This document shows positions 44,401 to 54,712 of a stretch of DNA of 64,000 bases, piece after piece. Origin of the DNA: an uncultured Leptolyngbyaceae cyanobacterium (GTDB lineage: Bacteria > Cyanobacteriota > Cyanobacteriia > Leptolyngbyales > Leptolyngbyaceae); NCBI GenBank assembly GCA_938023035.1, contig CALIDI010000029.1, forward strand, positions 1-64,000. Reading direction: 5' to 3'. The notes below the pieces were generated by a model. That model did no database searches. It saw only the letters and a list, made by a program, of their open reading frames with translations, and was not told where the DNA came from. Both the position numbers and the translations under genes were made by a program. The first letter of the stretch is position 1. Every line of letters begins with the position of its first letter.

Positions 44401-45204
44401 ATGTCTCATTCATCAATCTCTCTAACCTTTCGCTTTAGATGGATCCACCTACTGGCATGGTTTTTATCAGGCCTTTTGCTGAGCAGCGCGATCGCCACCA
44501 TCCCATGGAAACCTGCGACAGCAGCCGTCAGTCAGGCAACTGTCATGGAAATTTTGGATGGCAACCAGGTCTACATTCAAGATCGCCCGGCCAAAAAGCA
44601 GGATGTGGCCCGGCGACAGCAGCAAATTCGCACGGGAGCCTCGCGTACCGAGTTACAGTTTGATAACGGCGCGATTGGACGCCTGGGCAAAAATTCTCAG
44701 ATCATTGTCGGTAGCCAATGCTTTCAGGTGCAGCGCGGCCAGATTTTAGTAAATGGTGCTGTGGATGGCTGCACAAAATCCCGGCGGCTGAGTGTGCGGG
44801 GCACAACCTACTTGGTTGAGGTGGATGAGGAGGAGCAAACCCAAGTCACTGTATTAGAGGGAGAAGTGGTTGTTACCGCTGCAACGCCCACTGAAATAGA
44901 GAAGACGGATATGGATTCTGTACCAAAGCCTCAACCCCTGCCACAGTCAAGCGCTGAAGAAGAAGTGGTACTTACGGCTGGGCAACGGGTTGCTATCACC
45001 CCCCGGGGCGTTTTGGGTAGGGTGATTCCCCTCTCGCAACAGGAGTTTGAGCGCTTGCTGCTAGGGGAATTATTAAATGGCTTCAGCCAACAAATCCCGG
45101 GGATTAACAAGGTGCGCAGCGCCTTTCAAGGACTCTATCCAGGGGTACCTTTCCCAACTCCCCGCATTCCCAGACCTTCTCTGCCCATTCGCTTACCCCT
45201 CTGA
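44401..45204 (+). CDS. FecR-domain exported protein
   Basis: 267 residues from the ATG at 44401; an in-frame start at 44353 lies ahead of the signal segment. One N-terminal hydrophobic anchor/signal (residues about 10-33), then a FecR domain (about 40-165): IRTGASRTELQFDNGAIGRLGKNS, then VQRGQILVNG, RLSVRGTTYLVEVDEEEQ and VTVLEGEVVV. The C-terminus is Pro-rich. FecR domains sit in the periplasm and often sense or anchor; here no sigma factor follows, but a CHASE2 adenylate cyclase starts 41 bp downstream, suggesting the FecR protein is its extracytoplasmic partner. Confidence 0.87.
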   Translation: MSHSSISLTFRFRWIHLLAWFLSGLLLSSAIATIPWKPATAAVSQATVMEILDGNQVYIQDRPAKKQDVARRQQQIRTGASRTELQFDNGAIGRLGKNSQIIVGSQCFQVQRGQILVNGAVDGCTKSRRLSVRGTTYLVEVDEEEQTQVTVLEGEVVVTAATPTEIEKTDMDSVPKPQPLPQSSAEEEVVLTAGQRVAITPRGVLGRVIPLSQQEFERLLLGELLNGFSQQIPGINKVRSAFQGLYPGVPFPTPRIPRPSLPIRLPL

Positions 45205-45245
45205 GTGGCTAGCCGCTCAACCAATCTATCTTCACCGCTCTGTTC

Positions 45246-47276
45246 ATGCGTCTGCAACTGTTCAAATTCTGGAAACGCCGATTTTCGCCGGCTGCGATTG
45301 GCTATGGGCTAATCGGGCTATGGACAGGGTTGGGGGCGATCGCAACATGGCTTGATTTGCCCCTGATCCAGGTCTGGAATCAACGCACCCAGGCCCATTT
45401 TTTTGAGCTCCGGGGGCCAGTACCGGCACCAGAAGAAATCGTCATTCTGGCAATGGATGAGCGCACCGATAGTCAGGCTCGCTATTTTCAGAGCGATGCC
45501 CAGCCGCCCAACTTTGTTGCATGGTTGGTCAAAACTCCCTGGCAGCGGCAGGCCCATGCGGTGGTGTTAGAGCGGTTATTGACCAGTGGGGCAACGGTGG
45601 TTGGTGTTGATATCTTGTTTCTCAGTGCCAGTGGGTATGGGGAAGCCGATGACCATCAGTTACAGCAGGTCTTGCAGCGGTATCGCGATCGCGTCGTGCT
45701 AGCCGCTGAATACAGCGAAGATACTAGCCAGGGGTTTGAGATTCAGCTCCTCAAGCCAAGCCCAACCCTAGAAACTCAGCCACCCGTCACCATCGGCTAT
45801 GTCAATGCCTTACCTGCCGCCGATGGCCGCGTGCATCATTTACCAAGTCATTACCGGCAACGGGTACTCGAACCGCTAGGTCTGACCACTATCCCAGCCT
45901 TTAGCGAAGCGATTCTGGCCACCGCTGGCCTGCGTCCAACTCCACCCCGAGGCGATCGCATTCATTTCTATGGCCCTGCTGGTCATACTTTCAAGACGAT
46001 TTCTTACTGGGATGTGCTCGACCCCCAGGAGTGGCAACGTCTGCAACAAGCCGGAGTGTTTGCTAACAAGATTGTTTTGGTGGGGGCCACAGCAGAATCC
46101 TTTCAAGACTTTGCCCCGGCCCCCTTTGCCGGTTCCTTTCTCTACCCCACCCGCATGCCAGGGGTAGAAATTCATGCCAATGCGTTAGCAACGCTCCTAG
46201 AAGACCGGGCGATCGCCGAAGGTTTACCAACCTACTGGTTACGGGGGCTATTTGTCTTGCTGTTAGTCGGCAGTGCCGCCGCATTAACCCGCATCCCATC
46301 CCAAAGCTGGCGGCGGCTGGGGCTAGGGTTAGGGGTTGCCGCCCTCTGGCTAGGAATTAGCTACGCCAGCTTTATCTACGGGCGTATAATTTTGCCAATC
46401 GTCGTCCCCGTCGGGGCGATCGCCCTGAATAGCCTGACTTACTTCATCACAGGCACCATTACCGAGCAATCAGAGAAGCTCCGGCTGCGCCGCACCCTAG
46501 AACGCTACGTGGCTCCTGTGATTGTGCAGGAAATTCTCAAACAGCCGGAAGATTATCACAGTCTGATGAAGGGGCGTAGAGTTAAAGCCGCTGTCTTATT
46601 CTCCGATATTCGCAGTTTCACCACCATCTCAGAAAGCATGGCCGCCAATCATCAAACCGAGTCCCTGGTAGAGCAGCTCAATATTTACCTTGATCGAATG
46701 GTGCAAGCCATTACCGATGCCGATGGCACGATTGATAAATTTATCGGGGATGCTGTCATGGCCGAATTTGGTTCCCCCATTTCCCAGGGTGAAAAGGCGG
46801 ATGCCATGAATGCCGTGCGGGCCGCCCTGAATATGCGCAAAGCACTCATTCAGTTGCGCCGCCAGTGGCAACAAGAAAATCGGGTGCTCTTTTTTAATGG
46901 CATTGGCATCAACTACGGCGAACTGATTGCAGGCAATATCGGCTCTGAGCGCCGTTTGGAATATACCGTCATTGGTGATACCGTCAACGTAGCCAGTCGC
47001 GTCGAAGGAGCCACCAAAGAATGGGGAACTGACATTCTGATTACGAAAAGTCTTTACGATTTAGTCAAAGATGAAGTCAATGCTTCTTACCTGGGTGAAC
47101 ACGCTGTTAAGGGCCACGGAGCCAACATTTCTCTCTATGCCTTAATTGGGCTGAAGGGCGAAGACCCCCAAGAATACCTTCAAGTGCGCGATGAACTGCG
47201 CCGCTTTATCAACTGGAAACCTCAAATCCAGGGGGTTAACAGTGCTCAGCCAAAAACACCGTTTAATGCTCCTTAA
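45246..47276 (+). CDS. CHASE2-domain adenylate cyclase
   Basis: 676 residues. A first span (15-40), an extracytoplasmic CHASE2 sensor domain (about 50-325; VILAMDERTDSQ, then VDILFLS and VGATAESFQD), three consecutive spans (about 330-400), and a cytosolic class III cyclase (about 430-640). Metal Asp in AAVLFSDIRSFTT and GTIDKFIGDAVMAEFG; the Lys there and the Thr in EYTVIGDTVNVASR are typical of ATP-specific cyclases, so cAMP is the likely product. It overlaps no gene and sits between FecR and the hybrid kinase genes on the same strand, a probable signalling operon. Confidence 0.94.
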   Translation: MRLQLFKFWKRRFSPAAIGYGLIGLWTGLGAIATWLDLPLIQVWNQRTQAHFFELRGPVPAPEEIVILAMDERTDSQARYFQSDAQPPNFVAWLVKTPWQRQAHAVVLERLLTSGATVVGVDILFLSASGYGEADDHQLQQVLQRYRDRVVLAAEYSEDTSQGFEIQLLKPSPTLETQPPVTIGYVNALPAADGRVHHLPSHYRQRVLEPLGLTTIPAFSEAILATAGLRPTPPRGDRIHFYGPAGHTFKTISYWDVLDPQEWQRLQQAGVFANKIVLVGATAESFQDFAPAPFAGSFLYPTRMPGVEIHANALATLLEDRAIAEGLPTYWLRGLFVLLLVGSAAALTRIPSQSWRRLGLGLGVAALWLGISYASFIYGRIILPIVVPVGAIALNSLTYFITGTITEQSEKLRLRRTLERYVAPVIVQEILKQPEDYHSLMKGRRVKAAVLFSDIRSFTTISESMAANHQTESLVEQLNIYLDRMVQAITDADGTIDKFIGDAVMAEFGSPISQGEKADAMNAVRAALNMRKALIQLRRQWQQENRVLFFNGIGINYGELIAGNIGSERRLEYTVIGDTVNVASRVEGATKEWGTDILITKSLYDLVKDEVNASYLGEHAVKGHGANISLYALIGLKGEDPQEYLQVRDELRRFINWKPQIQGVNSAQPKTPFNAP

Positions 47277-47339
47277 ATTATCCTGAGACCATCAATTGCC
47301 TCTAGATTGAGATAAAGGAAGAAAATTAAGAAAATCTCT

Positions 47340-50300
47340 GTGATTAACCCTGTGACTATGGCGGATGATGCCCAACGGCCAGCTCCAGACCTAGAGCCTT
47401 CCTACTCTACTTTGCATGTTGAAAGCCTGCTCCAAATTGCCCCTGTTGGGCTGTTTTATACAGATGCAGCGGGTCGGTGTCGGTATGTCAATCAGCGCTG
47501 GTGCCACTGGGCTGAGATGACGCCCGAGGAGGCGATGGGGTTGGGATGGGCGAATGCGCTGCACTCAGACGATCGCGATCGCGTCCTCGCCGAGTGGTAT
47601 CAGGCAGTGGCCCAACAACAGCCCTACACGACAGAATACCGGCTGCAAAACACCACCCATACAGTAGTCACCTGGGTGCTTGTACAAGTGGTTCCCAAAA
47701 CCGATGCCCAGGGCAGTCTCGTCGGTTATGTGGGCACGCTCACCGACATTACCGAGCGCAAACAACTCGAAGCCAAGTATCAGCAGACTCAAGCAGTACT
47801 AGAGGCGTCACAGCAGCAATTACAAGCATCCAAAGCCCACCTTCAAGATGTTTTGACCAATGCCCTGGCGGCTTTCTGTAGCTTTCGGGTCTTTAGCAAC
47901 GGGGATTGGGTGTACGACTACTACTCCGCTGGCAGTCAGGCTCTCTATGGTTACTCTCCAGAGGAGCTACTCGCCGATAAAATGCTCTGGATGTCTCGCA
48001 TTGTTCCCGAAGATCGTGATGCCATCGTGCCACTGATTTATGAGCAGATCTTCAAATCAGGAACGCTCACTTACGAATACCGCTTTTGTCGCAAAGATGG
48101 TTCCCTCCGCTGGCATCTGGCCACGCTCACCTCGCGCCATGACGTCACTATCCACAGTTGGGTGGTAACGATTGTGGCGATCGATATCACCGAGCGCAAG
48201 CAAGCAGAAGTTGCCCTGCAAGAGAGCCAGGCCCTCTACAAATCCCTGGCTGATTCCCTGCCGATGAATTTGTTTCGCAAAGATCGGGCTGGTCGCTATA
48301 CCTTTGCCAACCAATCTTTTTTAGAAATGACGGGGCTAACCCTGGAAGAGCTACGGGGTAAAACAGACTATGACTTAGCACCACCCCAATTGGCAGCGTG
48401 CTTTCAAGCAGACGACCAGCAAGTGTTTGAGTCAGGCAATGTGCTGGAATCGGTGCAGTTGTGTGGCGATGATAAACCAATCTATGTGCAGTCGATCAAA
48501 GTGCCTGTACGCAATGCCATGGGTGAGATTGTTGAGGTGCAGGGGCTGTGTTGGGATATTAGCGATCGCGTCCAGGCTGAAAAAGAACGAGAACTCCACA
48601 GCATTATCGTCCAAAATATAGCCGAAGGGATTTGCATGGTCAGAGCCGTCGATGGCGTGATCGTCTACGCGAACCCTAAATTTGAGCAAACTTTTGGCTA
48701 CGAGACCGGTGAACTCGTCGGCAAACACGCCTCAACACTTAACTACACCGATGCAGAGGTTGATGCTACCGAGGTACACAATACGATTGTCAATCACCTA
48801 GATACCTTTGGGGAGTATACCTATGAGATTCGCAACCTCAAAAAGGATGGAACACCCTTCTGGAGTCGCGCCACCACCAGCCGATTTGAGCATCCCGAAT
48901 ATGGCATGGTGTACGTTGCCGTGCAAAGTGACATCAGCGATCGCAAACAACTTGAACTTGAGCATCAGCAGGCAGAAACGGCGCTTCAAGAGAAAGAAGA
49001 ACAATTGCGCCTAGCCCTTGAGTTCTCCCAAGTAGGACTGTGGGATTGGGAAGTTGCCACTGATCAACTGCACTGGCGTGCCAACACGGCCTGTATCTTA
49101 GGTCTACCTGCCGGCGATTATCAAGTACAAAGTGCCGCATGGTTTGAGCGAGTCTATCCCGATGATGTCCCCCTGGTTCAGCAGCGCCTTCAAATGGCTC
49201 TCGAACAACAACTACCCTACGAAATCGAATGTCGTATTGTTTGGGATGACGGCTCAATTCACTGGGTTTTTGGTCGGGGCAGAGCAACCTACGACACGGC
49301 TGGCCAGCCTCAGCGGATGGTAGGTATCGTGATCGACATTACCAAGCAAAAGCAGGTAGAAGAGGCGCTCCGCACCAGCGAAAGCCGCCTTCTGCGCACC
49401 CTTTCTGGAGCCAATGCTGGCCTTTGGGAGTGGGATGCCCTCACCAATCGTTATTACTGGTCTGATCAAAACTACCGCTTGCTGGGGTATGCGGTGGGCG
49501 AATGCATCCCCTCCCAAGCTGCCTGGCTAGAGCGGGTGCATCCTGAAGATCGGGAGCACGTGGTAGCCTACACCCTAGAAAACCTAGGGCAAAACTTAGA
49601 CAGAACCAGCCATGAATTTAAGCTGACTTACCGGGCATTACTCCCCGATGGGAGTATCCGGTGGATTGAAGATATTGGTGAAGTCACCTACGACACTGAA
49701 GGCAATCTATTGCGGATTAATGGCATTCAAATTGATGTCAGCGATAGTAAGCAAGCCGAATTAGAGCTTGAGGAAATCAGTACCGCGCTTAGTAATACCG
49801 TTGAGGGCATTGCTCGACTCGATTCCCAGGGACGCTATATCAGCGTTAATCGAGCCTATGCAGAGGTGGGGGGCTACACTCCGGCAGAAATGATCGGGAA
49901 GGGATGGCAATTGACCGTCCATCCAGAGGATATTGACCGCGCGATCGCCGCCCATCAGGAAATGCGCCAGCTAGGAAAGGCAAAGGTGGAGTTGCGCGGC
50001 CTGCGTAAGGATGGGTCTTGTTTCTACAAAGAAGTGACGATGGTAGCCGCCTATGACCAAAATCAGCAATTTACAGGGCATCACTGCTTTTTGAAAGATA
50101 TCAGCGATCGCAAACAGGCAGAGGCAGCCCTGCTAGAGAATCAGCGGTTTATTCAAAGCATTGCCGATGCCACCCCCAATCTGCTGTACGTCTATGACCT
50201 GATTGAGCAACGTAACATTTATGCAAATTCTGAGCTGACAACTATTTTGGGCTATTCCACAGAGGATGTGGAGGACCTTGGCTCTCCCTTACTACAGAAC

Positions 50301-52565
50301 TTGATTCATCCAGAGGATCAAGACCGCGTCTTCACAAATCACCAGCGGTTCCAAACAGCCCAGGATGGGGAAGTCTTCGAAATTGAATATCGCATGCGCC
50401 ATAAAAATGGGGAATGGCGCTGGCTACTGAGCCGCGATACCGTGTTTAAACGAACGGCGGATGGCATCCCTCAACAAATTGTGGGAACCGCTACAGACAT
50501 TACTGCTCGCAAACAGGCCGAAGCCGCCTTGCAAGAGAGCCAACGCTTTATTCAAAGCATTGCCGATGCTACCCCAAGCATTTTGTATGTCTACGATCTT
50601 GTCGAACAACGGCACATCTATGCTAACCATCGCCTAGCGCAGGTTCTGGGTTACTCTCTGGAAGATATTCAGGCTGCTGGCAAGCGGTCTTTAAAACAGC
50701 TTATTCACCCGGATGACTGGGCCACTGTTGCCAGCAGCTATCAGCAGTTCGCCACTCTCGAAGATGGAGTTGTGTTAGAAATCGAGTATCGCGTCTGGCA
50801 CAAAAATGGGGGATGGCGCTGGATCATCAGCCGAGATACGGTTTTCAAGCGCGCAGAAACCGGAGAAGTGCAACAAATTATGGGAACAGCCACTGACATT
50901 AGCGATCGCAAACAACTAGAAGCAGCTCGCCGTTGGGTCGAAATTGAACTGCGTCAGGCCAAGGAAGCCGCAGAAGCCGCTAACCGTGCCAAAAGCGAGT
51001 TTCTCTCCCGCATGAGCCATGAATTGCGGACACCGTTGACGGCGATTCTGGGTTTTGCCGAAGTCCTGGCAAGCGATGCTCAATTAAGACCAGAACAACG
51101 AGAAAATCTAGATATCATTCGCCGCAGTGGAACCCACCTCCTCAGTCTGATCAACGACGTTTTACAAATCGCTAAGATCGAAGCCGGTGGACTCAGTCTT
51201 GATGAAACCAGTTTTGACTTACACCATCTCCTCCTCACCGTTGAACAATTACTGCACATCAAGGCTGTTTCTAAGCACCTCACCCTTACCCTAGAGCGAG
51301 CTGATAATGTTCCCCAATATATCCAAGCCGATGAAAATAAGCTGCGGCAAATTTTAATCAATCTGCTCGACAATGCCATTAAATTTACATCGCAGGGAAG
51401 GGTCACTCTGCAAGTCACCTGCACCCACAGGGAAACGCCTGGAAACCCAACAGACCAGACCGCAGCTCTGGCCTCTAGCCCAGTGAGAAGTGAGGAAACC
51501 AGAACCCATCCTGCAACTGTGCTCCACTTTCGAGTGATGGATACAGGAGCCGGTATCGCCCCTGAGGAATTGGCTCACCTATTCAATGCCTTTACTCAAA
51601 CAGAAACAGGGCGCAGAAGCGGCGAAGGAGTGGGTTTGGGGCTGACCATTAGTCGCCAGTTTGCCCAGTTGATGGGGGGCGAGATTACGGTGCAGAGCCA
51701 ACCTGGTCAGGGATCGATATTTACGTTGACGATGCCCTTACGACTACCGCAAAGCGAACTCCACCTGTACCAACGGCCCAGTGATGGGTTGGCTCAGGGG
51801 TTACATTCACTGCCATCGATTGTTGGTCTAGCACCTGATCAGCCGACTTACCGCATTTTAATCGTGGATGATTCCTCGGATACGCGTAAAATCTTAACCC
51901 ATATTCTTTCTCCCCTCGGTTTTGAAGTCAAAGAAGCGGTCAATGGACAAGCAGCGATCGCTCTATGGGAAAGTTGGCATCCCCACTTGATTTGGATGGA
52001 TATGCAAATGCCAATTATGGATGGCTACGAAGCCACCCGCTGGATTCGAGAACAAGAACAGTCACGTTCTAGACAGCCCATCGCTGATCCAACAACAAAG
52101 ATCATTGCTCTAACAGCAAGCGCGCTTGAAAGCCAACGTCAGGCAGCGCTGGCAGCAGGTTGCAATGACTTCATTTCAAAACCCTTCCAGAGAATAACCA
52201 TACTAGAAAAACTGGCCGAGCATCTCAATCTTCATTATGCCTATGAGAATAGCCAGCTTGATGCTGCTCCAGAAAATAGCTTAGAAATCAGCCCCGTAGA
52301 TCCACGCGATACCACTCAAACACCTCCGCTGCTGGATGCAGCAGCCCTAAACCGCATGCCACCGTCCTGGCTTCGTGACCTTCACAAGGCCGCATCCCGG
52401 CTAAGCAGCAGTCAGTGCCTACAGTTGACTCAGCAGATTCCCCCAACAGAGGCAACCCTGCGCCAACAATTGCTGAATCTGATTGATAACTTTCGGTTTG
52501 ACTCCATCCTTGAACTGACCCATGACGCTGTCAAGCCCCCACCTTCCCCTGACCAACCCGATTAA
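47340..52565 (+). CDS. Nine-PAS hybrid sensor histidine kinase with receiver domain
   Basis: 1741 residues from a GTG at 47340 (an ATG lies six codons later; neither has a strong ribosome site). About nine consecutive PAS/PAC modules occupy 25-1195, each ending with a DIT/DIS-x-RKQ-type linker. Then come HisKA with phospho-His at 1227 (SRMSHELRTPLTA), the ATPase domain (NLLDNAIKFT, DTGAGIAPEEL and VGLGLTI), and a receiver domain with phospho-Asp at 1554 (WMDMQMPIMDGYEA) and SKPF Lys. The C-terminal 170 residues are unassigned. No membrane span is seen, so it is soluble. It begins 63 bp after the cyclase gene and is probably in the same operon. Confidence 0.95.
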   Translation: MINPVTMADDAQRPAPDLEPSYSTLHVESLLQIAPVGLFYTDAAGRCRYVNQRWCHWAEMTPEEAMGLGWANALHSDDRDRVLAEWYQAVAQQQPYTTEYRLQNTTHTVVTWVLVQVVPKTDAQGSLVGYVGTLTDITERKQLEAKYQQTQAVLEASQQQLQASKAHLQDVLTNALAAFCSFRVFSNGDWVYDYYSAGSQALYGYSPEELLADKMLWMSRIVPEDRDAIVPLIYEQIFKSGTLTYEYRFCRKDGSLRWHLATLTSRHDVTIHSWVVTIVAIDITERKQAEVALQESQALYKSLADSLPMNLFRKDRAGRYTFANQSFLEMTGLTLEELRGKTDYDLAPPQLAACFQADDQQVFESGNVLESVQLCGDDKPIYVQSIKVPVRNAMGEIVEVQGLCWDISDRVQAEKERELHSIIVQNIAEGICMVRAVDGVIVYANPKFEQTFGYETGELVGKHASTLNYTDAEVDATEVHNTIVNHLDTFGEYTYEIRNLKKDGTPFWSRATTSRFEHPEYGMVYVAVQSDISDRKQLELEHQQAETALQEKEEQLRLALEFSQVGLWDWEVATDQLHWRANTACILGLPAGDYQVQSAAWFERVYPDDVPLVQQRLQMALEQQLPYEIECRIVWDDGSIHWVFGRGRATYDTAGQPQRMVGIVIDITKQKQVEEALRTSESRLLRTLSGANAGLWEWDALTNRYYWSDQNYRLLGYAVGECIPSQAAWLERVHPEDREHVVAYTLENLGQNLDRTSHEFKLTYRALLPDGSIRWIEDIGEVTYDTEGNLLRINGIQIDVSDSKQAELELEEISTALSNTVEGIARLDSQGRYISVNRAYAEVGGYTPAEMIGKGWQLTVHPEDIDRAIAAHQEMRQLGKAKVELRGLRKDGSCFYKEVTMVAAYDQNQQFTGHHCFLKDISDRKQAEAALLENQRFIQSIADATPNLLYVYDLIEQRNIYANSELTTILGYSTEDVEDLGSPLLQNLIHPEDQDRVFTNHQRFQTAQDGEVFEIEYRMRHKNGEWRWLLSRDTVFKRTADGIPQQIVGTATDITARKQAEAALQESQRFIQSIADATPSILYVYDLVEQRHIYANHRLAQVLGYSLEDIQAAGKRSLKQLIHPDDWATVASSYQQFATLEDGVVLEIEYRVWHKNGGWRWIISRDTVFKRAETGEVQQIMGTATDISDRKQLEAARRWVEIELRQAKEAAEAANRAKSEFLSRMSHELRTPLTAILGFAEVLASDAQLRPEQRENLDIIRRSGTHLLSLINDVLQIAKIEAGGLSLDETSFDLHHLLLTVEQLLHIKAVSKHLTLTLERADNVPQYIQADENKLRQILINLLDNAIKFTSQGRVTLQVTCTHRETPGNPTDQTAALASSPVRSEETRTHPATVLHFRVMDTGAGIAPEELAHLFNAFTQTETGRRSGEGVGLGLTISRQFAQLMGGEITVQSQPGQGSIFTLTMPLRLPQSELHLYQRPSDGLAQGLHSLPSIVGLAPDQPTYRILIVDDSSDTRKILTHILSPLGFEVKEAVNGQAAIALWESWHPHLIWMDMQMPIMDGYEATRWIREQEQSRSRQPIADPTTKIIALTASALESQRQAALAAGCNDFISKPFQRITILEKLAEHLNLHYAYENSQLDAAPENSLEISPVDPRDTTQTPPLLDAAALNRMPPSWLRDLHKAASRLSSSQCLQLTQQIPPTEATLRQQLLNLIDNFRFDSILELTHDAVKPPPSPDQPD

Positions 52566-53060
52566 GGCTCAAAAGCCCCGATGAACCGAATCGCTCCACG
52601 GTTTATCTCAGCTTATCTCAGCACAGCCACACGCTACTCCACGCATCGCATCCACCTCAACCTCTGGGAAACCAGCGAGTCATCAAAGGAACCTTGGGAG
52701 CCTATCACCTTTGCAGACTCCCATCCCCCGGCCCCTTCTCCTAGGCTGGGAGGAGGGGAGCCGAGCTATCTCAAAGTTCCTCTCCCAAGTTGGGAGAAGG
52801 AGTGAGGGTGAGGGCAAAAGTGACATGCACCTGGAACTTCGTCTAATCATCAATGGCGGCACAACCCAAGGGTAGAAGGAGGTATCGGTGTAGAATCGTT
52901 GACTCGCTAAAACCTCCTATCCTCCCCTTCACCTAAGCCTCTTAACACATTTGCGTAGCAGAATGCGAGGAGGCCCGCGACGCTAAATCGACCCGACAGT
53001 TCTTTAACCAACTAACCCAAATCGCCATCAGCCGTCTTGGCTTTATTCTGAAGACAAGCA
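52566..53060. other. Intergenic region between convergent genes, with R1 copy E
   Basis: R1 copy E occupies the centre (listed next). The rest shows no gene. Short plus-strand frames begin just after the kinase stop but have no recognisable family. Confidence 0.5.
52705..52835 (-). repeat. R1 interspersed element, copy E
   Basis: In reverse orientation. On the minus strand it reads GGTGCATGTCACTTTTGCCC, then GAACTTTGAGATAGCTCGGC, then a CCCCTCCTCC hairpin and GCAAAGGTGATAGGCTCCC at the right end. Near direct repeats GAAGTTCC and AAGGTTCC flank it on that strand. The hairpin arms are intact. Confidence 0.8.
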
Positions 53061-54470
53061 TCACGACTCGCTGACCACAGGCCTGCGAGCTTCCACCACT
53101 CTGCCATCGGGATAAACACGTTGCAGTTTTGCCCCCAACTGGCTCAGCTTCTGCTCTAGCTTTTCATAGCCTCGGTCAAGATGATGCAAGCCACTAATGC
53201 TCGTCTTGCCCCGTGCAGCCAAGCCCGCCAATACCAAGGCAGCAGATGCTCGCAAATCCGTGGCTAATACGGGTGCCCCAGATAAAAAGGGTACCCCCCT
53301 TACCAGGGCATTATTCCCCTTCACCCGAATATCTGCCCCCATCCGATTCAGCTCTGCCACATGGCGCAGTCGGTTCTCAAACACGGTTTCACTCACAACG
53401 CTATCCCCTTCGCAGAGGGTTAAAAGCGCCATCAGTTGAGCCTGCATATCCGTGGGAAATCCAGGGTAGGGAAGCGTTTCCACATCCGTGGCAGAATAGA
53501 CCTCTGCCCTTGGCAGCACCCGCAGTCGGTTGGGGCCGTCAGGCACAATCTGCACCCCGATCGCTTGCAATTTTGCAATCAACGGTGTCAGATGATCGGG
53601 TACAACTGGCCCCACCACAATCTCCGAGCGGGTAATTGCACCTGCAACCAAAAATGTCCCTGCTTCAATCCGGTCAGGAATAATGCTGTAATCAGTTGAG
53701 TGCAGGGAAGGAACTCCGGAGATCACAATCGTGTTACTACCCGCTCCACGAATTTTTGCCCCCATCGCTCGACAAAAATTGGCCAAATCTACCACCTCTG
53801 GCTCTTGGGCAGCATTTTCAAGTACTGTTTCCCCTTCTGCCAGGGTTGCTGCCATCATTAACGTTTCTGTCGCCCCCACACTGGGGTAGTCAAGGTAAAT
53901 TTTGGCTCCCTGCAAGCGCCGACCTCGACGGGTCGTTGCATTCACCATGCCATGATCAATCTGAATGTCAGCCCCCATTGCTTGCAACCCGCGCACGTGT
54001 AAATCGACCGGGCGTGCTCCAATAGCGCATCCACCCGGTAGAGGGATGCGAGCCACCCCTAGCCGTGCCAGAATGGGGCCAATGGCAAAAAAACTCGCCC
54101 GTAGCTGACTAACGAGTTCATAGGGGGCTTTGGAATGCTCCACGTGAGCGGCATTGATTTCCAGAGCGTCTTTATTCCTTCGCACCTTGACGCCCAAAGC
54201 TATCAAGATTTGTACCATACGCTCCACATCGGCTAAGTAGGGCACATTACGAATGCGGCAATCATCTGGACAAAGGATGGCTCCTGCTAAGATGACCAGA
54301 GCTGAGTTCTTAGCGCCACTCACAGGGACGAACCCACTCAGCGGATGCTGGCCCCAGATTTCGAGAACAGGCTCATCATCAGAAGAAAAGTTTGAAGGGC
54401 TAGGTGCAAGAGAAATGGTTCTATCCTCCCAGAATTTAAAGTTAGAAGCCAGCTTGGGCAGCGAGGGCAA
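53061..54470 (-). CDS. murA: UDP-N-acetylglucosamine 1-carboxyvinyltransferase MurA
   Basis: 469 residues, ATG at 54470. It catalyses the first committed step of peptidoglycan synthesis, adding enolpyruvyl from PEP to UDP-GlcNAc. Signatures are [16 protein letters not shown] near 51, the catalytic Cys at 148 in [15 protein letters not shown], and [13 protein letters not shown] near 342. Compared with the usual ~420 residues it has about 35 extra at the N-terminus ([16 protein letters not shown]), which appears in other cyanobacteria as well. Cytosolic. It lies divergent to the tRNA-Leu gene with 158 bp between them. Confidence 0.96.
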   Translation of the reverse strand: MPSLPKLASNFKFWEDRTISLAPSPSNFSSDDEPVLEIWGQHPLSGFVPVSGAKNSALVILAGAILCPDDCRIRNVPYLADVERMVQILIALGVKVRRNKDALEINAAHVEHSKAPYELVSQLRASFFAIGPILARLGVARIPLPGGCAIGARPVDLHVRGLQAMGADIQIDHGMVNATTRRGRRLQGAKIYLDYPSVGATETLMMAATLAEGETVLENAAQEPEVVDLANFCRAMGAKIRGAGSNTIVISGVPSLHSTDYSIIPDRIEAGTFLVAGAITRSEIVVGPVVPDHLTPLIAKLQAIGVQIVPDGPNRLRVLPRAEVYSATDVETLPYPGFPTDMQAQLMALLTLCEGDSVVSETVFENRLRHVAELNRMGADIRVKGNNALVRGVPFLSGAPVLATDLRASAALVLAGLAARGKTSISGLHHLDRGYEKLEQKLSQLGAKLQRVYPDGRVVEARRPVVSES

Positions 54471-54573
54471 AAGCTGCCTGTATTCTACCCAAAGACGTGC
54501 GATTGTCTATGGGCAGGGGCGAGTCTTTGTCGCAGATTGTTCGATGACTTCAGGAACTTGTCTGAAACAACGG

Positions 54574-54608
54574 TTGACACTATAGCCGAATTAGCCGATG
54601 ATTATAAA
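54574..54608 (+). promoter_or_regulatory. Probable promoter of tRNA-Leu
   Basis: TTGACA at 54574-54579 and an AT-rich GATTATAAAT box at about 54599-54608, with the tRNA beginning 20 bp later. The spacer is long (19 or more bases depending on the chosen -10), so this is tentative. Confidence 0.4.
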
Positions 54609-54628
54609 TCGCTGCTCAGCTTACTCAT

Positions 54629-54712
54629 GCGGAACTGGCGGAATTGGCAGACGCGCTAGATTCAGGTTCTAGTGGTAGCAATACCTTCCGGGTTCAAGTC
54701 CCGGGTTCCGCA
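54629..54712 (+). tRNA. trnL: tRNA-Leu(CAG)
   Basis: 84 bases, class II with a long variable arm. The acceptor arms GCGGAAC (54629-54635) and GTTCCGC (54705-54711) pair over seven positions. The anticodon stem CTAGA/TCTAG encloses the loop TTCAGGT with anticodon CAG, reading CTG leucine codons. The T-arm CGGGTTCAAGTCCCG is normal and the discriminator is A. No CCA is encoded. A short T run follows at 54713-54717. Confidence 0.95.
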
